Source: Alistipes indistinctus YIT 12060 (GTDB taxonomy: Bacteria; Bacteroidota; Bacteroidia; Bacteroidales; Rikenellaceae). Taken from it: DNA of 64,000 bases. Where the stretch lies: NCBI RefSeq assembly GCF_025144995.1, contig NZ_CP102250.1:2418001-2482000 (forward strand), read 5' to 3'. The translations under genes and the position numbers were made by a program. Within the stretch, counting starts at the first letter, position 1, and each line of letters opens with the position of its first letter. Below the pieces are notes generated by a model, which was not told the DNA's origin, made no database searches, and worked only from the letters and a program-made list of their open reading frames with translations. Positions 54,227-63,295 of the stretch are shown one piece after another.

Positions 54227-55522
54227 TTGATACATTCTATTCCGGCAGTCGTGTTCCATACGCTCGCTCCGCAGGATTTTCTCCTGCTGGGGGGTGTTGC
54301 CGTGCTGCTTTGCTGTTCCGCGCTGGTCTCGGCTTCCGAAACCGCCTTTTTCTCGCTCTCTCCGCATCAGGCGGAGGGACTTCGCAACCGTCCCTCACGC
54401 AGCAACAGCGCGGCACTGAGACTGTTGGACAAGTCCGATTACCTGCTCTCGACGATCCTCATCGCCAATAACCTGGTCAATATCTGCATCGTGATCCTGT
54501 CGAACGCGCTGATCAATTCGTGGATCGATTTCGGCGGTGCCACGGGACTGGAATTTGCCGTGAAAATGGTGGTCGTTACTTTCCTGCTGCTGCTCTTCGG
54601 CGAGATCATGCCTAAAATTTTCGCCACCTATAACTCTCTGCGTGTCATCGGGCTGATGGCGGTGCCGCTCAGGTTTCTCTGTGCGCTGTTCCGTCCGGTA
54701 TCGTACCTGCTGATCCGTTCGGGGAGTCTGATTAACCGCCGCATGGCGCAGAAAAAGGTCAATATCTCGATGGACGAGCTTTCGAATGCGATCGAGATGA
54801 CTTCGGACCAGACCGTCGAGGAGAAGAAAATCCTTTCGGGTATCGTCGAGTTCGTCAATACGGAAGTAGGGGAGATCATGCGCTCGCGGGTCGAGGTGGT
54901 CGCGCTCGACGAAACGGAGGACTTCGCACGGGTCAAGGAGGTGATCATGCAGTCGGGCTATTCGCGTATTCCGGTTTACGAGGAAAACCTGGACAATGTG
55001 CGAGGCATTCTCTATGTAAAGGATGTGTTGCCTTATATTTCCGCCGCGGACGATTTCGGCTGGACGAACCTTTGCCGCAAGCCCTATTTCGTGCCGGAAC
55101 ACAAGAAGATCAACAGCCTGCTCGAGGAGTTCCAGACCCAGAAAATCCACATTGCCATCGTTGTCGACGAGTACGGTTCGACGCTCGGTTTGATCTCCCT
55201 GGAGGATATCCTCGAGGAGATCGTGGGCGAGATCACCGACGAGTCGGATATCGAGCAGCAGTTTTATACGAAGGTTGCCCCCAATACCTATATTTTCGAC
55301 GGCAAGACGCACCTGAACGACCTGTTGAAAGTGTTGGAACTGGATGACGGATACCTCGACAACTTCCGTGGCGATGCCGAAACGGTAGCGGGGCTGATGC
55401 TCGAAATCCGCCGCGATTTCCTGCGGCAGGGCGAGGTGCTCTACTGCCGCAAGCTGACCCTGACGGCCGAAGCGGTCGACGGGCACCGGATCGACAAGGT
55501 GCGCGTGGCGCTCGGGGAGTAA
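54227..55522 (+). CDS. GldE-like CBS-domain membrane protein (CNNM/CorC-HlyC family)
   Basis: 431 residues. N-terminal CNNM transmembrane domain with about three to four helices (about 10-170, VSASETAFFSLSP and NLVNICIVILSNALI), a CBS pair (about 195-320, VVALDETEDFARVKEVI, SGYSRIPVYEENLDNV) and a C-terminal CorC/HlyC domain (YFVDDGYLDNF-like LDDGYLDNFRG, EVLYCRKLTLT). In gliding Bacteroidota this protein is GldE; here a role in divalent cation transport or envelope function is more general. The start is uncertain: the longest plausible one is a TTG at 54227, 15 bases after a terminator. Confidence 0.82.
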   Translation: MIHSIPAVVFHTLAPQDFLLLGGVAVLLCCSALVSASETAFFSLSPHQAEGLRNRPSRSNSAALRLLDKSDYLLSTILIANNLVNICIVILSNALINSWIDFGGATGLEFAVKMVVVTFLLLLFGEIMPKIFATYNSLRVIGLMAVPLRFLCALFRPVSYLLIRSGSLINRRMAQKKVNISMDELSNAIEMTSDQTVEEKKILSGIVEFVNTEVGEIMRSRVEVVALDETEDFARVKEVIMQSGYSRIPVYEENLDNVRGILYVKDVLPYISAADDFGWTNLCRKPYFVPEHKKINSLLEEFQTQKIHIAIVVDEYGSTLGLISLEDILEEIVGEITDESDIEQQFYTKVAPNTYIFDGKTHLNDLLKVLELDDGYLDNFRGDAETVAGLMLEIRRDFLRQGEVLYCRKLTLTAEAVDGHRIDKVRVALGE

Positions 55523-55580
55523 GTATCCGGAGGGTGCCGGAGCCGAATGGGAGGGATTGGAAAGGCAAAAAGCGGCAGCA

Positions 55581-55616
55581 GAACAAGAACAAGAACAAGA
55601 ACAAGAACAAGAACAA
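55581..55616 (+). repeat. Hexanucleotide repeat (GAACAA) x6 upstream of the M28 peptidase
   Basis: Six exact GAACAA units end 45 bases before the ATG at 55662, in the 5' leader or promoter region. Such tracts vary in length by slippage and could tune expression. In frame with the gene it would encode Glu-Gln repeats (EQEQEQ), but I consider it untranslated. Confidence 0.85.
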
Positions 55617-55661
55617 CAAAACCATAATCAAACAGCTACTAAAACGATTAATCAAACCGTA

Positions 55662-57152
55662 ATGAAAAAACTGATTTTAATTTTGATGGTGGCGGTCTTT
55701 GCCGGGCGGATTTCGGCAGCGGATCAGCCGTCGCAATTGACAGACCAGCAAAAAGCCATGATGACCGCATTCCATGCGGCGACACCCGAGGACATCCACA
55801 CCTGGGCGCATGAATTGCTCAAGGACGAGTACCGCGGCCGCCGTTCGGGAGATGTCGGTTACGACAAGGCGGTGACTTATGTGATCGACCATTTCAAGAA
55901 ATGGGGCCTCAAGCCGATGGGTGACAACGGCACATACGAGAACACCTTTGCGCAGCCCTACAACGACGTGCAGAGCGTGGGACACCTGAAAGCCTTTTAC
56001 CTGTTGGGCAAAGATACCGTCGTGAAAGACTACCTGCCGCGCAAGGATTATTTCCCGACCGCTCTTTCCGGCAACGGCGACGTGACCGGCGAGCTGGTTT
56101 ATGTGGGTTACGGCGTGACTGCGCCCGAACTCAAATACGACGATTACAAAGGTGTCGACGTGCGCGGCAAGATCGTCTTGTGCGAAGGAGGTTACCCCTA
56201 TCAGGGCAAAAACCTCGATACGCTGAAGATGTGGAGCGAGCACCAGCGTGCCGGGGCCAAGATCGCTGCGGCGGCCGAGGCGGGTGCGGCCGGAGTGCTC
56301 TTCGTGTCGAAATATGCCAATCCTTTTCCCCGCCGTGCGGAGGACGACGTGGTGGTGGCTTTCATCAGCGAGGCTACGGCCAAGGAACTGATGGCCGGTA
56401 CGGGACGTACGCTCGGCCAGTGGCGTGACCGTTTCAAAGCCTTCAAAGGTAAGCCCGTTTTCACCGGACGTACCGTGAGCGTGGCGGCCGATACCAAATT
56501 CTATCCCGACAATACGACGGCCAATGTCGTCGGCGTCATCGAAGGTACCGATCCGGTACTCAAGAACGAATACATCATTCTCGGTGCGCACCTCGACCAC
56601 CTGGGTATGCTGCCGGAGATGTATCCCGGTGCGCTGGACAATGTTTCGGGTTCGGTGATTATGATGGCGGCGGCCAAGGCGCTCGCTACCTCGGGCGTGC
56701 AGATGAAGCGCAGCGTGATCGTCGTGCTGTTCGCCGCAGAGGAACTCGGCGTGCTCGGAGCCGGGCACTATCTCAAAAGCATGCCTTTCCCGAAAGATAA
56801 AATCACCTGCATGGTCAACATCGATATGCTGGGAAAGGGTAACGGCCTGATGGTGAATACGGCGACCGAATGGAAAGATCTGGTACCCTATTTTCGTGAC
56901 GGATCGGAGAATTGGGCGCGCCGTCCTTTCTCGACGGTGATGAACGATTGGAGCTATGCGACGCGGATGTTCACCGACGGCAATGCGTTCCAGAATGAAA
57001 AGATCCCGACTATCGAGATGCGTGCGACCGGCGGTCCGTGGCCGCAGGCTTACCACGTGCCCGAAGATACGATCGACCAGCTCGATCCCGTTATTATGGC
57101 CGATGCCGCCCGGGCGCTCTGCATCGCGGTGATCAACATTGCGAATAAATAA
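55662..57152 (+). CDS. M28 family metallopeptidase with PA domain
   Basis: 496 residues from the ATG at 55662, where a signal peptide begins (MKKLILILMVAVFAGRISAA); the frame continues upstream through the hexanucleotide repeat. Zinc aminopeptidase family, exported. A PA (protease-associated) insert (about 140-260, VYVGYGVTAPELKYDDYKG) precedes the catalytic core: GAHLDHLG with first zinc ligand His, the bridging Asp in GALDNVSGS, AAEELG with catalytic Glu, NIDMLG, and the last zinc His in QAYHVPEDT. Substrate unknown. Ends at a palindromic terminator. Confidence 0.92.
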   Translation: MKKLILILMVAVFAGRISAADQPSQLTDQQKAMMTAFHAATPEDIHTWAHELLKDEYRGRRSGDVGYDKAVTYVIDHFKKWGLKPMGDNGTYENTFAQPYNDVQSVGHLKAFYLLGKDTVVKDYLPRKDYFPTALSGNGDVTGELVYVGYGVTAPELKYDDYKGVDVRGKIVLCEGGYPYQGKNLDTLKMWSEHQRAGAKIAAAAEAGAAGVLFVSKYANPFPRRAEDDVVVAFISEATAKELMAGTGRTLGQWRDRFKAFKGKPVFTGRTVSVAADTKFYPDNTTANVVGVIEGTDPVLKNEYIILGAHLDHLGMLPEMYPGALDNVSGSVIMMAAAKALATSGVQMKRSVIVVLFAAEELGVLGAGHYLKSMPFPKDKITCMVNIDMLGKGNGLMVNTATEWKDLVPYFRDGSENWARRPFSTVMNDWSYATRMFTDGNAFQNEKIPTIEMRATGGPWPQAYHVPEDTIDQLDPVIMADAARALCIAVINIANK

Positions 57153-57183
57153 GTCCCGGTCGGGCTTGGTTTAAACCTAAATA

Positions 57184-57221
57184 AACAAGGGAACCGCATC
57201 GATCGATGCGGTTCCCTTGTT
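57184..57221. terminator. Bidirectional terminator between the M28 peptidase gene and fabI
   Basis: A perfect 38-bp palindrome (first half aacaagggaaccgcatcga), 31 bases after the M28 stop and 150 bases from the end of the convergent fabI gene. Confidence 0.85.
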
Positions 57222-57372
57222 GTTGTACGGTCCGGATTGTGCCGGGTTGCCTTTCGCCCGAGGCTGACTTGCCGCCGTTTCCGGTCTTGTGATTCTTATT
57301 GTCACCGCAAGTTTGTAAGGCCGGTGAAGTCTCAGGAGGAGGCTGCCTTTGTCGTTCAGTTATTTTTGTGGC

Positions 57373-58224
57373 TTATTTCTTCAGCCGGATGTCCTCGTAT
57401 TCCACTTCGAGGCCTTTGCCATAGGTGGTCATCGCCTTGCGGCTCATGCCCATGCTCGAGAAACCGCCGTCGTGGAACAGGTTCTGCATTGTTACCTTAC
57501 GCGTCAGGTCCGAGAAAAGCGTCAGCACGTAGCCGGCACAGTCGTCGGCCGAAGCGTTGCCTAGCGGGGAAACGCGTTCTGCGTAGTCGAGCAGGTCTTC
57601 CATGCCCAATACGCCCTTGCCGGCCGTGGTCGGGGTGGGCGACTGCGAGACGGTATTGATGCGTACGCACTTTTCACGGCCGTAGATGTAGCCGAAACTG
57701 CGTGCGATCGATTCGAGCAGAGCTTTCGCGTCAGCCATGTCGTTATAGCCGTAAAGCGTACGCTGCGCTGCGATGTAGGTCAGTGCGACGATCGAGCCCC
57801 AATCGTTGATCGCATCTTTTTTGCGTGCGACCTGAATGACTTTGTGGAACGAGATGGCCGAAATGTCGAGCGTTTTGGCGAGGTAGTCGTAATCGAGGTC
57901 GTCGTAGGTGCGTCCCTTGCGGACGTTGGGCGACATGCCTATCGAGTGGAGGATGAAATCGAACTTGCCTCCGAAATGTTCCATGGTTTGGTCGATCAGG
58001 TTCTCGAGGTCTTTTACGCTGGTCGCGTCGGCCGCGATCACCGGGGCGTTGCACGCCTTTGCCAGTTCGTCGATTGTGCCCATGCGGATCGAGACGGGAG
58101 TATTGGTCAGTACGATCTCGGCGCCCTCTTCCACGGCCCGTTGTGCCACTTTCCATGCGATCGACTGTTCGTTCAGTGCCCCGAAGACGAGGCCCTTTTT
58201 CCCTTTAAGAAGATTGTATGCCAT
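57373..58224 (-). CDS. fabI: Enoyl-[acyl-carrier-protein] reductase (NADH)
   Basis: 283 residues, short-chain dehydrogenase fold. Reduces trans-2-enoyl-ACP in the last step of type II fatty acid elongation; target of triclosan-like inhibitors. FabI-specific features: GKKGLVFGALNEQSIAWKVAQ at the NAD loop, LHSIGMSPN, the catalytic Tyr and Lys in RTLYGYNDMADAKALLE, and VNTVSQSPTPTTAGKGV. The gene stands alone with a good promoter upstream. Confidence 0.97.
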   Translation of the reverse strand: MAYNLLKGKKGLVFGALNEQSIAWKVAQRAVEEGAEIVLTNTPVSIRMGTIDELAKACNAPVIAADATSVKDLENLIDQTMEHFGGKFDFILHSIGMSPNVRKGRTYDDLDYDYLAKTLDISAISFHKVIQVARKKDAINDWGSIVALTYIAAQRTLYGYNDMADAKALLESIARSFGYIYGREKCVRINTVSQSPTPTTAGKGVLGMEDLLDYAERVSPLGNASADDCAGYVLTLFSDLTRKVTMQNLFHDGGFSSMGMSRKAMTTYGKGLEVEYEDIRLKK

Positions 58225-58249
58225 ATGTTTTTCTATAAATTGGTCGGGG

Positions 58250-58279
58250 CAAAGGTACTAAAATATCCCGGAAAGCAAA
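58250..58279 (-). promoter_or_regulatory. Promoter of fabI
   Basis: TACCTTTG (58257 to 58250, minus strand) and TTTG (58279 to 58276) with 18 bases between them, 25 bases before the ATG. Confidence 0.75.
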
Positions 58280-58458
58280 CTCCGTGCCGCTATTCGGCTT
58301 ATGCTGAAATGCTTATCCTGTTTGAGCCGGTGTGCTTTTTCCTGTCGGTACGGGGACTCCGGTGCGTTTTGGCGCGTTCTTTTTTAGTGGGATATGGTCC
58401 TGTAACTCCGCCCGGAGGAAAACCTGTGGCCGGGAAGAGAGACCGGTTGCAATGAAAA

Positions 58459-59355
58459 TTACTGCCGCTGGAACAGGTAGGTGATCGTGCCGGACTGGCT
58501 CGCGGGAGCTGACGCGTCGACATTGAAGCGCGACAGGCGTGCGGCTTCCAGTGCACGTTCCGAGAGGCATTCCTCGCCGGAAGTGGAGCTCCGCACGCTG
58601 GCCGAGGTGACCTTGCCGTTGCGGTTGACGCTGATGGAAACGACCACCTGGCCGCTTCCCTCGCACTGGTAAGCGGGGACGTGCATGTAGGTAAACGTAC
58701 GCCCGGCCAGCGAAAAAGAGATCAAGACGTTACCTGTGACGCGGACATCCTCCTGTTTTTTGCCCTGGTTGTCCTTGCTCCGCTTGCCGGCGTTGTGCGC
58801 GTCGATCATCGCCTGTTCTTCGCGCAGGCCGCGTTCGTAGGCTTCGCGCGAGGCGCGCATGCGCGCCGCCACGGCGTCGGCCTCGTCGGCGATATTGTCC
58901 GGGATCGGGCTGCCGTTCGAACTGCCCTGCGAGCCGCCCGAACCGGCCCCGCTGGTGCGTTCGTTCTGGCGGGAGGCTTCGTTGCGGGCGTCTTCGTTGG
59001 AAATGGCGTTATGCGCATTGCTCAGGTCGGCCTCCATTTGCCGGCGCTCTTCGGGTGTCAGCTCCTGTTTTTGCTCGGGAGGCGGGGGAACCATGTCCAG
59101 GTAGATCGTATGTTGGTCGGGCGGAGCGCCTCCTACGACCAGTTTGGTCGTGACGAAAATGATGCCGAGCACCAGATAAGCGATGATCATCACACAGAGT
59201 CCCACCTTGTGTTCGTAGGTCCATGTGCCCAGGTCGACCGGCTGCGGATCGAACGGCAAAACGATCCGGCCCCGCCTCGGATCGCGGGGCGCGGCGGGCT
59301 GTTGCTGTCCGGAGAAAGCTGCCTGAGTGGAGGTTGGACGGGGATCTGGATTCAT
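58459..59355 (-). CDS. TonB-like energy-transducing protein
   Basis: 298 residues from the ATG at 59355 (MNPDPRPTST); the frame stays open upstream but overlaps the divergent lpxC promoter. Layout: a basic, Pro-rich N-terminus, one membrane helix (about 60-80, VGLCVMIIAYLVLGIIFVTT), a short proline stretch (VPPPPEQKQELTPEE), a helical/charged linker, and a C-terminal TonB-like beta domain (VVVSISVNRNGKVTSASV). Such proteins pass proton-motive force to outer-membrane TonB-dependent transporters; no exbB or exbD is adjacent. It is a monocistronic unit. Confidence 0.82.
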   Translation of the reverse strand: MNPDPRPTSTQAAFSGQQQPAAPRDPRRGRIVLPFDPQPVDLGTWTYEHKVGLCVMIIAYLVLGIIFVTTKLVVGGAPPDQHTIYLDMVPPPPEQKQELTPEERRQMEADLSNAHNAISNEDARNEASRQNERTSGAGSGGSQGSSNGSPIPDNIADEADAVAARMRASREAYERGLREEQAMIDAHNAGKRSKDNQGKKQEDVRVTGNVLISFSLAGRTFTYMHVPAYQCEGSGQVVVSISVNRNGKVTSASVRSSTSGEECLSERALEAARLSRFNVDASAPASQSGTITYLFQRQ

Positions 59356-59376
59356 CGCTTTGTTACAAAAGAGAAG

Positions 59377-59384
59377 CAAAATTA
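59377..59384 (-). promoter_or_regulatory. Possible -7 promoter element of the TonB-like gene
   Basis: TAATTTTG on the minus strand, 22 bases before the ATG at 59355. Confidence 0.45.
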
Positions 59385-59406
59385 CGATTTCTTTGAAAAA
59401 AAATAA

Positions 59407-59414
59407 TACCTTTG
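59407..59414 (+). promoter_or_regulatory. -7 promoter element of lpxC/fabZ
   Basis: TACCTTTG, 24 bases before the ATG at 59438. TTTG at 59392-59395 is 11 bases upstream. Divergent with the TonB-like gene; the two elements are 22 bases apart. Confidence 0.65.
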
Positions 59415-59437
59415 CACCTAAATTATTTACAAAAATC

Positions 59438-60829
59438 ATGTCGCAGAAACAACAGACATTGAACGGCCCCCTCTCTTTTCAGGGAAAAGGGCTACATACC
59501 GGGCTTAATGTACAGATGACTTTCCTGCCTGCCGAGGCGGGTAGCGGGATCCGGTTCCGCCGGACGGATTTGGAAGGGGCTCCCGAAGTGGAGGCCCTGG
59601 CCGATTACGTGGTCGACACCTCGAGGGGGACGACCATTGAGCGCAAAGGCGTGCGCGTGAGCACGATCGAGCATGTGATGGCCGCGCTGTGGTCGTGCGG
59701 CGTGGATAATGCGGTGGTAGAGGTCGATGCGCCCGAAACGCCGATTATGGACGGTTCGGCCCGCGAATATGCCGAGGCGATCGCCTCCGTAGGGCTTCAG
59801 GAGCAGGATGCCGACCGGGTGTACTACGACATCAACGAAAAGACGGTCTTTTCGATCGAGGACAAAGGGGTCGAAATCGCGGCCTATCCCGACGACAAGT
59901 TCACGGTCAATGTCAACATAGATTTCAATTCGAAAATTTTGGGCAACCAGTATGCCCGGCTCGACAACATCGAGAATTTTTCCTCGGGAATCGCCCCGTG
60001 CCGGACGTTCGTTTTCCTGCACGAGATCGAGCAGCTGTTGCAGCACAACCTGATCAAAGGCGGCGACCTGGACAATGCGATCGTGATCGTCGAGCGCGAC
60101 ATCACGCCCGAAGAGCTCGAACGCCTTTCGAAGCTCTGCAACAAGGCCGATATCAAGGTTACCAAAGGATACCTCAACAACCTCAAGCTGCGCTTCCCGA
60201 ACGAATGCGCGCGCCACAAACTGCTCGACGTACTGGGCGATCTGGCGCTGATCGGGGTGCGTATCCGGGGCAGCATCGTGGCCAACAAACCGGGTCACTT
60301 CGCCAATACCGAGTTCGCGAAGCTGGTGCGCAAGAACATCAAGCGTGATTCGGTGCGGCCTTCCTACCGGTACAATCCCAATACGGAACCCGAATACGAT
60401 ATCAACCAGATCCGGTCGATGCTGCCGCACCGCCCTCCGTTCCTGTTGGTCGACAAAGTGATGCATGTCGATTCGGAACATGTGATCGGCATCAAGAACG
60501 TGACGATGAACGAACCGTTCTTCGTGGGACACTTTCCGCAGGAGCCGGTGATGCCGGGCGTGCTGATCATCGAAGCGATGGCCCAGTGCGGGGGAATCCT
60601 GGCGCTGCACGATATTCCCGATCCGGAGAACTATTCGACCTATTTCATGAAGATTGACGGCGTGAAGTTCCGCGGCAAGGTGGTTCCGGGCGACACGCTG
60701 CAGTTCGAACTGAGGCTGGTGGAACCGATCCGGCGCGGTATCGTGCTGATGGAAGCCAAGGCGTTCGTCGGCGACCAGCTCAAAACCGAGGCGCTGATGA
60801 TGGCGCAGGTGGCCCGCAATAAAGCATAA
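59438..60829 (+). CDS. lpxC/fabZ: Bifunctional UDP-3-O-acyl-N-acetylglucosamine deacetylase / 3-hydroxyacyl-ACP dehydratase
   Basis: 463 residues from ATG 59438 (MSQKQQTLNGPLSF). N-terminal LpxC domain (about 1-310) performs the committed step of lipid A synthesis with zinc: ligands in STIEHVMAAL and HKLLDVLGD. C-terminal FabZ domain (about 318-463): LPHRPPFLLVDKV with the catalytic His region GHFPQEPVMPGVLIIEAMAQ. The fusion is normal for Bacteroidota and balances lipid A against fatty acid synthesis. lpxA follows after 44 bases; lpxD is not in view. Confidence 0.97.
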   Translation: MSQKQQTLNGPLSFQGKGLHTGLNVQMTFLPAEAGSGIRFRRTDLEGAPEVEALADYVVDTSRGTTIERKGVRVSTIEHVMAALWSCGVDNAVVEVDAPETPIMDGSAREYAEAIASVGLQEQDADRVYYDINEKTVFSIEDKGVEIAAYPDDKFTVNVNIDFNSKILGNQYARLDNIENFSSGIAPCRTFVFLHEIEQLLQHNLIKGGDLDNAIVIVERDITPEELERLSKLCNKADIKVTKGYLNNLKLRFPNECARHKLLDVLGDLALIGVRIRGSIVANKPGHFANTEFAKLVRKNIKRDSVRPSYRYNPNTEPEYDINQIRSMLPHRPPFLLVDKVMHVDSEHVIGIKNVTMNEPFFVGHFPQEPVMPGVLIIEAMAQCGGILALHDIPDPENYSTYFMKIDGVKFRGKVVPGDTLQFELRLVEPIRRGIVLMEAKAFVGDQLKTEALMMAQVARNKA

Positions 60830-60873
60830 TAGCACAGAGTTACGAATACATTCATATATCCTTATCCGCAAGC

Positions 60874-61677
60874 ATGATTAGCAAATTGGCTTACGTTTCC
60901 GGCAAGGCTCAGCTCGGAGCGAACGTTACCGTAGAACCTTTCGCCTATATTGCCGACGACGTAATCGTAGGCGACGGTTGCTGGATCGGCCCCGGGGCCG
61001 TATTGATGGACGGAGCCCGGTTGGGCAGGAACTGTCAGGTGCATACTGCCGCCGTGGTGGCCGGCATCCCGCAGGACCTCAAGTTCAAAGGCGAATATAC
61101 GACAGCCGAAGTAGGGGACAATACGATGATCCGCGAGAGTGTGACGATCAGCCGGGGAACGGCGGCTAAAGGAAAGACCGTGGTAGGCAGCAATGTGTTG
61201 CTGATGGCTTATGTGCATGTGGGACACGATTGTGTGGTGGGCGACCGCTGCATCCTCGCCAATCGCGTATCGCTGGGCGGTGAGGTCGAGATCGACGACT
61301 GGGCGATTCTGGGCGGCCATTGCGCCGTGCACCAATTCTCGCGTATCGGCGCGCACGTGATGGTGAGCGGAGGCTCGCTCATCAGCAAGGATATCCCCCC
61401 GTTCGTGACGGCGGCGCACAATCCGCTTTCGTTCGTGGGCATCAATTCGATCGGCCTGCGCCGGCGCGACTTTACCAACGAGCAGATCGAGCAGATCCAG
61501 GAGATGTGCCGCATCTTGTTCCAATCGGGGTACTCCTACACGAAAGGGTGCGAGTTGGTCGAGAGAGAGATGCCGCAGGGTCCTGAGCGGGATATGATGC
61601 TGAGTTTTATCCGTAATTCGAAGCGCGGCATCATCAAACCGTACAATCCGCGCAAAAAAAACGAGGATATCGGCTAA
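60874..61677 (+). CDS. lpxA: Acyl-[ACP]--UDP-N-acetylglucosamine O-acyltransferase
   Basis: 267 residues. First acylation in lipid A synthesis, cytoplasmic trimer. Left-handed beta-helix of hexapeptide repeats (GANVTVEPFAYIADDVIVGDG), the catalytic His in the GGHCAVHQFSRIG loop, and a helical C-terminal domain (TNEQIEQIQEMCRILFQSG). Co-transcribed with lpxC/fabZ; a terminator follows. Confidence 0.96.
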   Translation: MISKLAYVSGKAQLGANVTVEPFAYIADDVIVGDGCWIGPGAVLMDGARLGRNCQVHTAAVVAGIPQDLKFKGEYTTAEVGDNTMIRESVTISRGTAAKGKTVVGSNVLLMAYVHVGHDCVVGDRCILANRVSLGGEVEIDDWAILGGHCAVHQFSRIGAHVMVSGGSLISKDIPPFVTAAHNPLSFVGINSIGLRRRDFTNEQIEQIQEMCRILFQSGYSYTKGCELVEREMPQGPERDMMLSFIRNSKRGIIKPYNPRKKNEDIG

Positions 61678-61824
61678 ATCCTTTCCGGGGCGGCTGGTAT
61701 TGCTATGGGCTGCGTTCTTAATCTCCCGTGCGTGTACAGATATTTCTGCATGGTGGGGTCCGGAGTGGTTCGTTCGCCGGATGAAGAAGATCCAAACAGG
61801 TTATAAGCTTGTAATATTTCCGCT

Positions 61825-61865
61825 AATATTCCCGGCGATCGGACGTTCGCCGGGAATATTTTTGT
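61825..61865 (+). terminator. Intrinsic terminator of the lpx operon
   Basis: AATATTCCCGGCGA (61825-61838) pairs with TCGCCGGGAATATT (61847-61860), then TTTTG. Ends 25 bases before the acyltransferase ATG, so that gene needs another promoter or read-through. Confidence 0.9.
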
Positions 61866-61889
61866 TATTTTACCGGAAAAATTTGACTC

Positions 61890-63002
61890 ATGTCCCCTGC
61901 TGCGAAAACCTACTACCCCTATCTGGATAAATTGCGGGTCTTTTTGACCTGTCTGGTTATCTTTCATCATACAGCTATTGCGTTCGGGGCTTCCGGCGGC
62001 TGGTACTATAAATCGCCCGACCTTTGGAGCGGCTGGAGCGAGAGACTGATGTCGCTGGTCATGGGGATCGATCAGTCCTATTTTATGGCCCTCTTTTTCT
62101 TTATTTCCGCCTGGTTGATGCCCGCATCGTACGAGCGGAAAGGAGCGATGGCATTTGTCAGGGACCGGCTGGTGCGGCTGGGTGTTCCTCTGCTGGTTTT
62201 TATCCTGGTGCTGAATCCTGCGTTGGTCGGTATCATTCGGTTCTATAAGGGAGTGCCGGTGGATTGGGTGCAGGTGTTCTTGCACAACCATTACCCGGGC
62301 CCGATGTGGTTCGTGCTGACGTTACTCGTTTTCGAATTGTTGTATGTCGTGTACCGCTCCTGTCGCAAAACCGTTCCGAAGATCTCCGCTGCAACTAAGT
62401 TGCCGTCCGTCCGGACGGTCGTCGCATTTATTGTGGTGATGGGATTGGTTGCGTTTGCTATCCGGTTGGTATGTCCGGCCGGGAAGAGCTGGTTCGGGTT
62501 GCAATTCGGATATTTCCCGTTGTATGTGGGCATGTTTTGTGCCGGTATCGTTGCCTGGCGCGACGGGTGGCTCGAACGGATGCAGGTGCGCAACGCCCTG
62601 GGTTGGTTCGGGCTGGCATGGGTCGCCATTGTCGCGTTTGTGGCGTTTTATTTCGTGAACCGTTCGTCCGGAGATTCCGATTCGGGAGGTTGGAACCGGA
62701 TGGCTTTTGCTTATGCCATGTGGGAGCCGATTCTGTGTGTCGGGTTTTCGTATTTTCTGCTGGCAGCATTCAAACGCTGGGGGAATGAGGCCGACCGGTT
62801 CTTCCGGGCTTTGGCCGCCGATAGTTACATGACTTATGTGTTGCATCCGTTTTTCGTCGTGGGAGCCACATTCCTGGCCCAGTGCCGGGGAATGGGGCCG
62901 TGGGTAGGAGCGGCATTCGTCTGTGTCGCTGCGATCGTTACCGGATTCGGTGCCGCCCATCTGATCCGGCGGATTCCGGCCGTGCGGCGGTGGGGGTGGT
63001 GA
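61890..63002 (+). CDS. Acyltransferase 3 family integral membrane protein
   Basis: 370 residues with about ten membrane segments. The family acylates surface polysaccharides, peptidoglycan or other glycans; the conserved His motif is visible as LVIFHHTAIAFG near the N-terminus, followed by ARDRLVRLGVPLLVF-like FVRDRLVRLGVPLLVF. Helices end with SYMTYVLHPFFVVGATF. The acceptor is unknown; position after the lpx genes hints at envelope modification but the terminator between them suggests an independent unit. GC is slightly lower than in neighbouring genes. Confidence 0.88.
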   Translation: MSPAAKTYYPYLDKLRVFLTCLVIFHHTAIAFGASGGWYYKSPDLWSGWSERLMSLVMGIDQSYFMALFFFISAWLMPASYERKGAMAFVRDRLVRLGVPLLVFILVLNPALVGIIRFYKGVPVDWVQVFLHNHYPGPMWFVLTLLVFELLYVVYRSCRKTVPKISAATKLPSVRTVVAFIVVMGLVAFAIRLVCPAGKSWFGLQFGYFPLYVGMFCAGIVAWRDGWLERMQVRNALGWFGLAWVAIVAFVAFYFVNRSSGDSDSGGWNRMAFAYAMWEPILCVGFSYFLLAAFKRWGNEADRFFRALAADSYMTYVLHPFFVVGATFLAQCRGMGPWVGAAFVCVAAIVTGFGAAHLIRRIPAVRRWGW

Positions 63003-63192
63003 GTGCGGCGCGGCTAACTGGACCCGTGCGGCGGACAAGGGATGTGAGCCGGGGCCGGAACTGTACAAGGTCGGCGAATCCATGGCGGGATCGGGGCGGT
63101 TCGCCAGGGACGGTTCGTAAGGGGCGTCCGGATAGAAACTCGCCTCAGGTTCGTAGGAACCGGAAAAAGTGGAATAAAATCGGGGCGGAGTA

Positions 63193-63222
63193 TTGTTTTT
63201 TATGGGGAAATAGCTATATTTG
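63193..63222 (+). promoter_or_regulatory. Promoter of the rimP-nusA operon
   Basis: TTG at 63193-63195 and TATATTTG at 63215-63222 with 19 bases between. Leader of about 70 bases before the rimP ATG. Confidence 0.75.
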
Positions 63223-63245
63223 CACCATATTCTACGCGATGGGAT

Positions 63246-63270
63246 GGGGGACGGTAAGTCCCCCGTTTTG
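63246..63270 (+). promoter_or_regulatory. Leader hairpin upstream of rimP, possible attenuator
   Basis: Stem GGGGGAC (63246-63252) with GTCCCCC (63258-63264), five-base loop, followed by GTTTTGTT. It lies between the promoter and the rimP start, so it could act as a conditional terminator. Confidence 0.55.
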
Positions 63271-63295
63271 TTAACTATATGAAACCGAATCGATT

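Noticed and set aside
55581-55616. CRISPR-like repeat
   Set aside because: Units are six bases without spacers; no cas genes are in the window.
55557-55661. Upstream extension of the M28 peptidase with Glu-Gln repeats
   Set aside because: A proper signal peptide starts at 55662; the extension would bury it and is only open because the hexanucleotide lacks stops.
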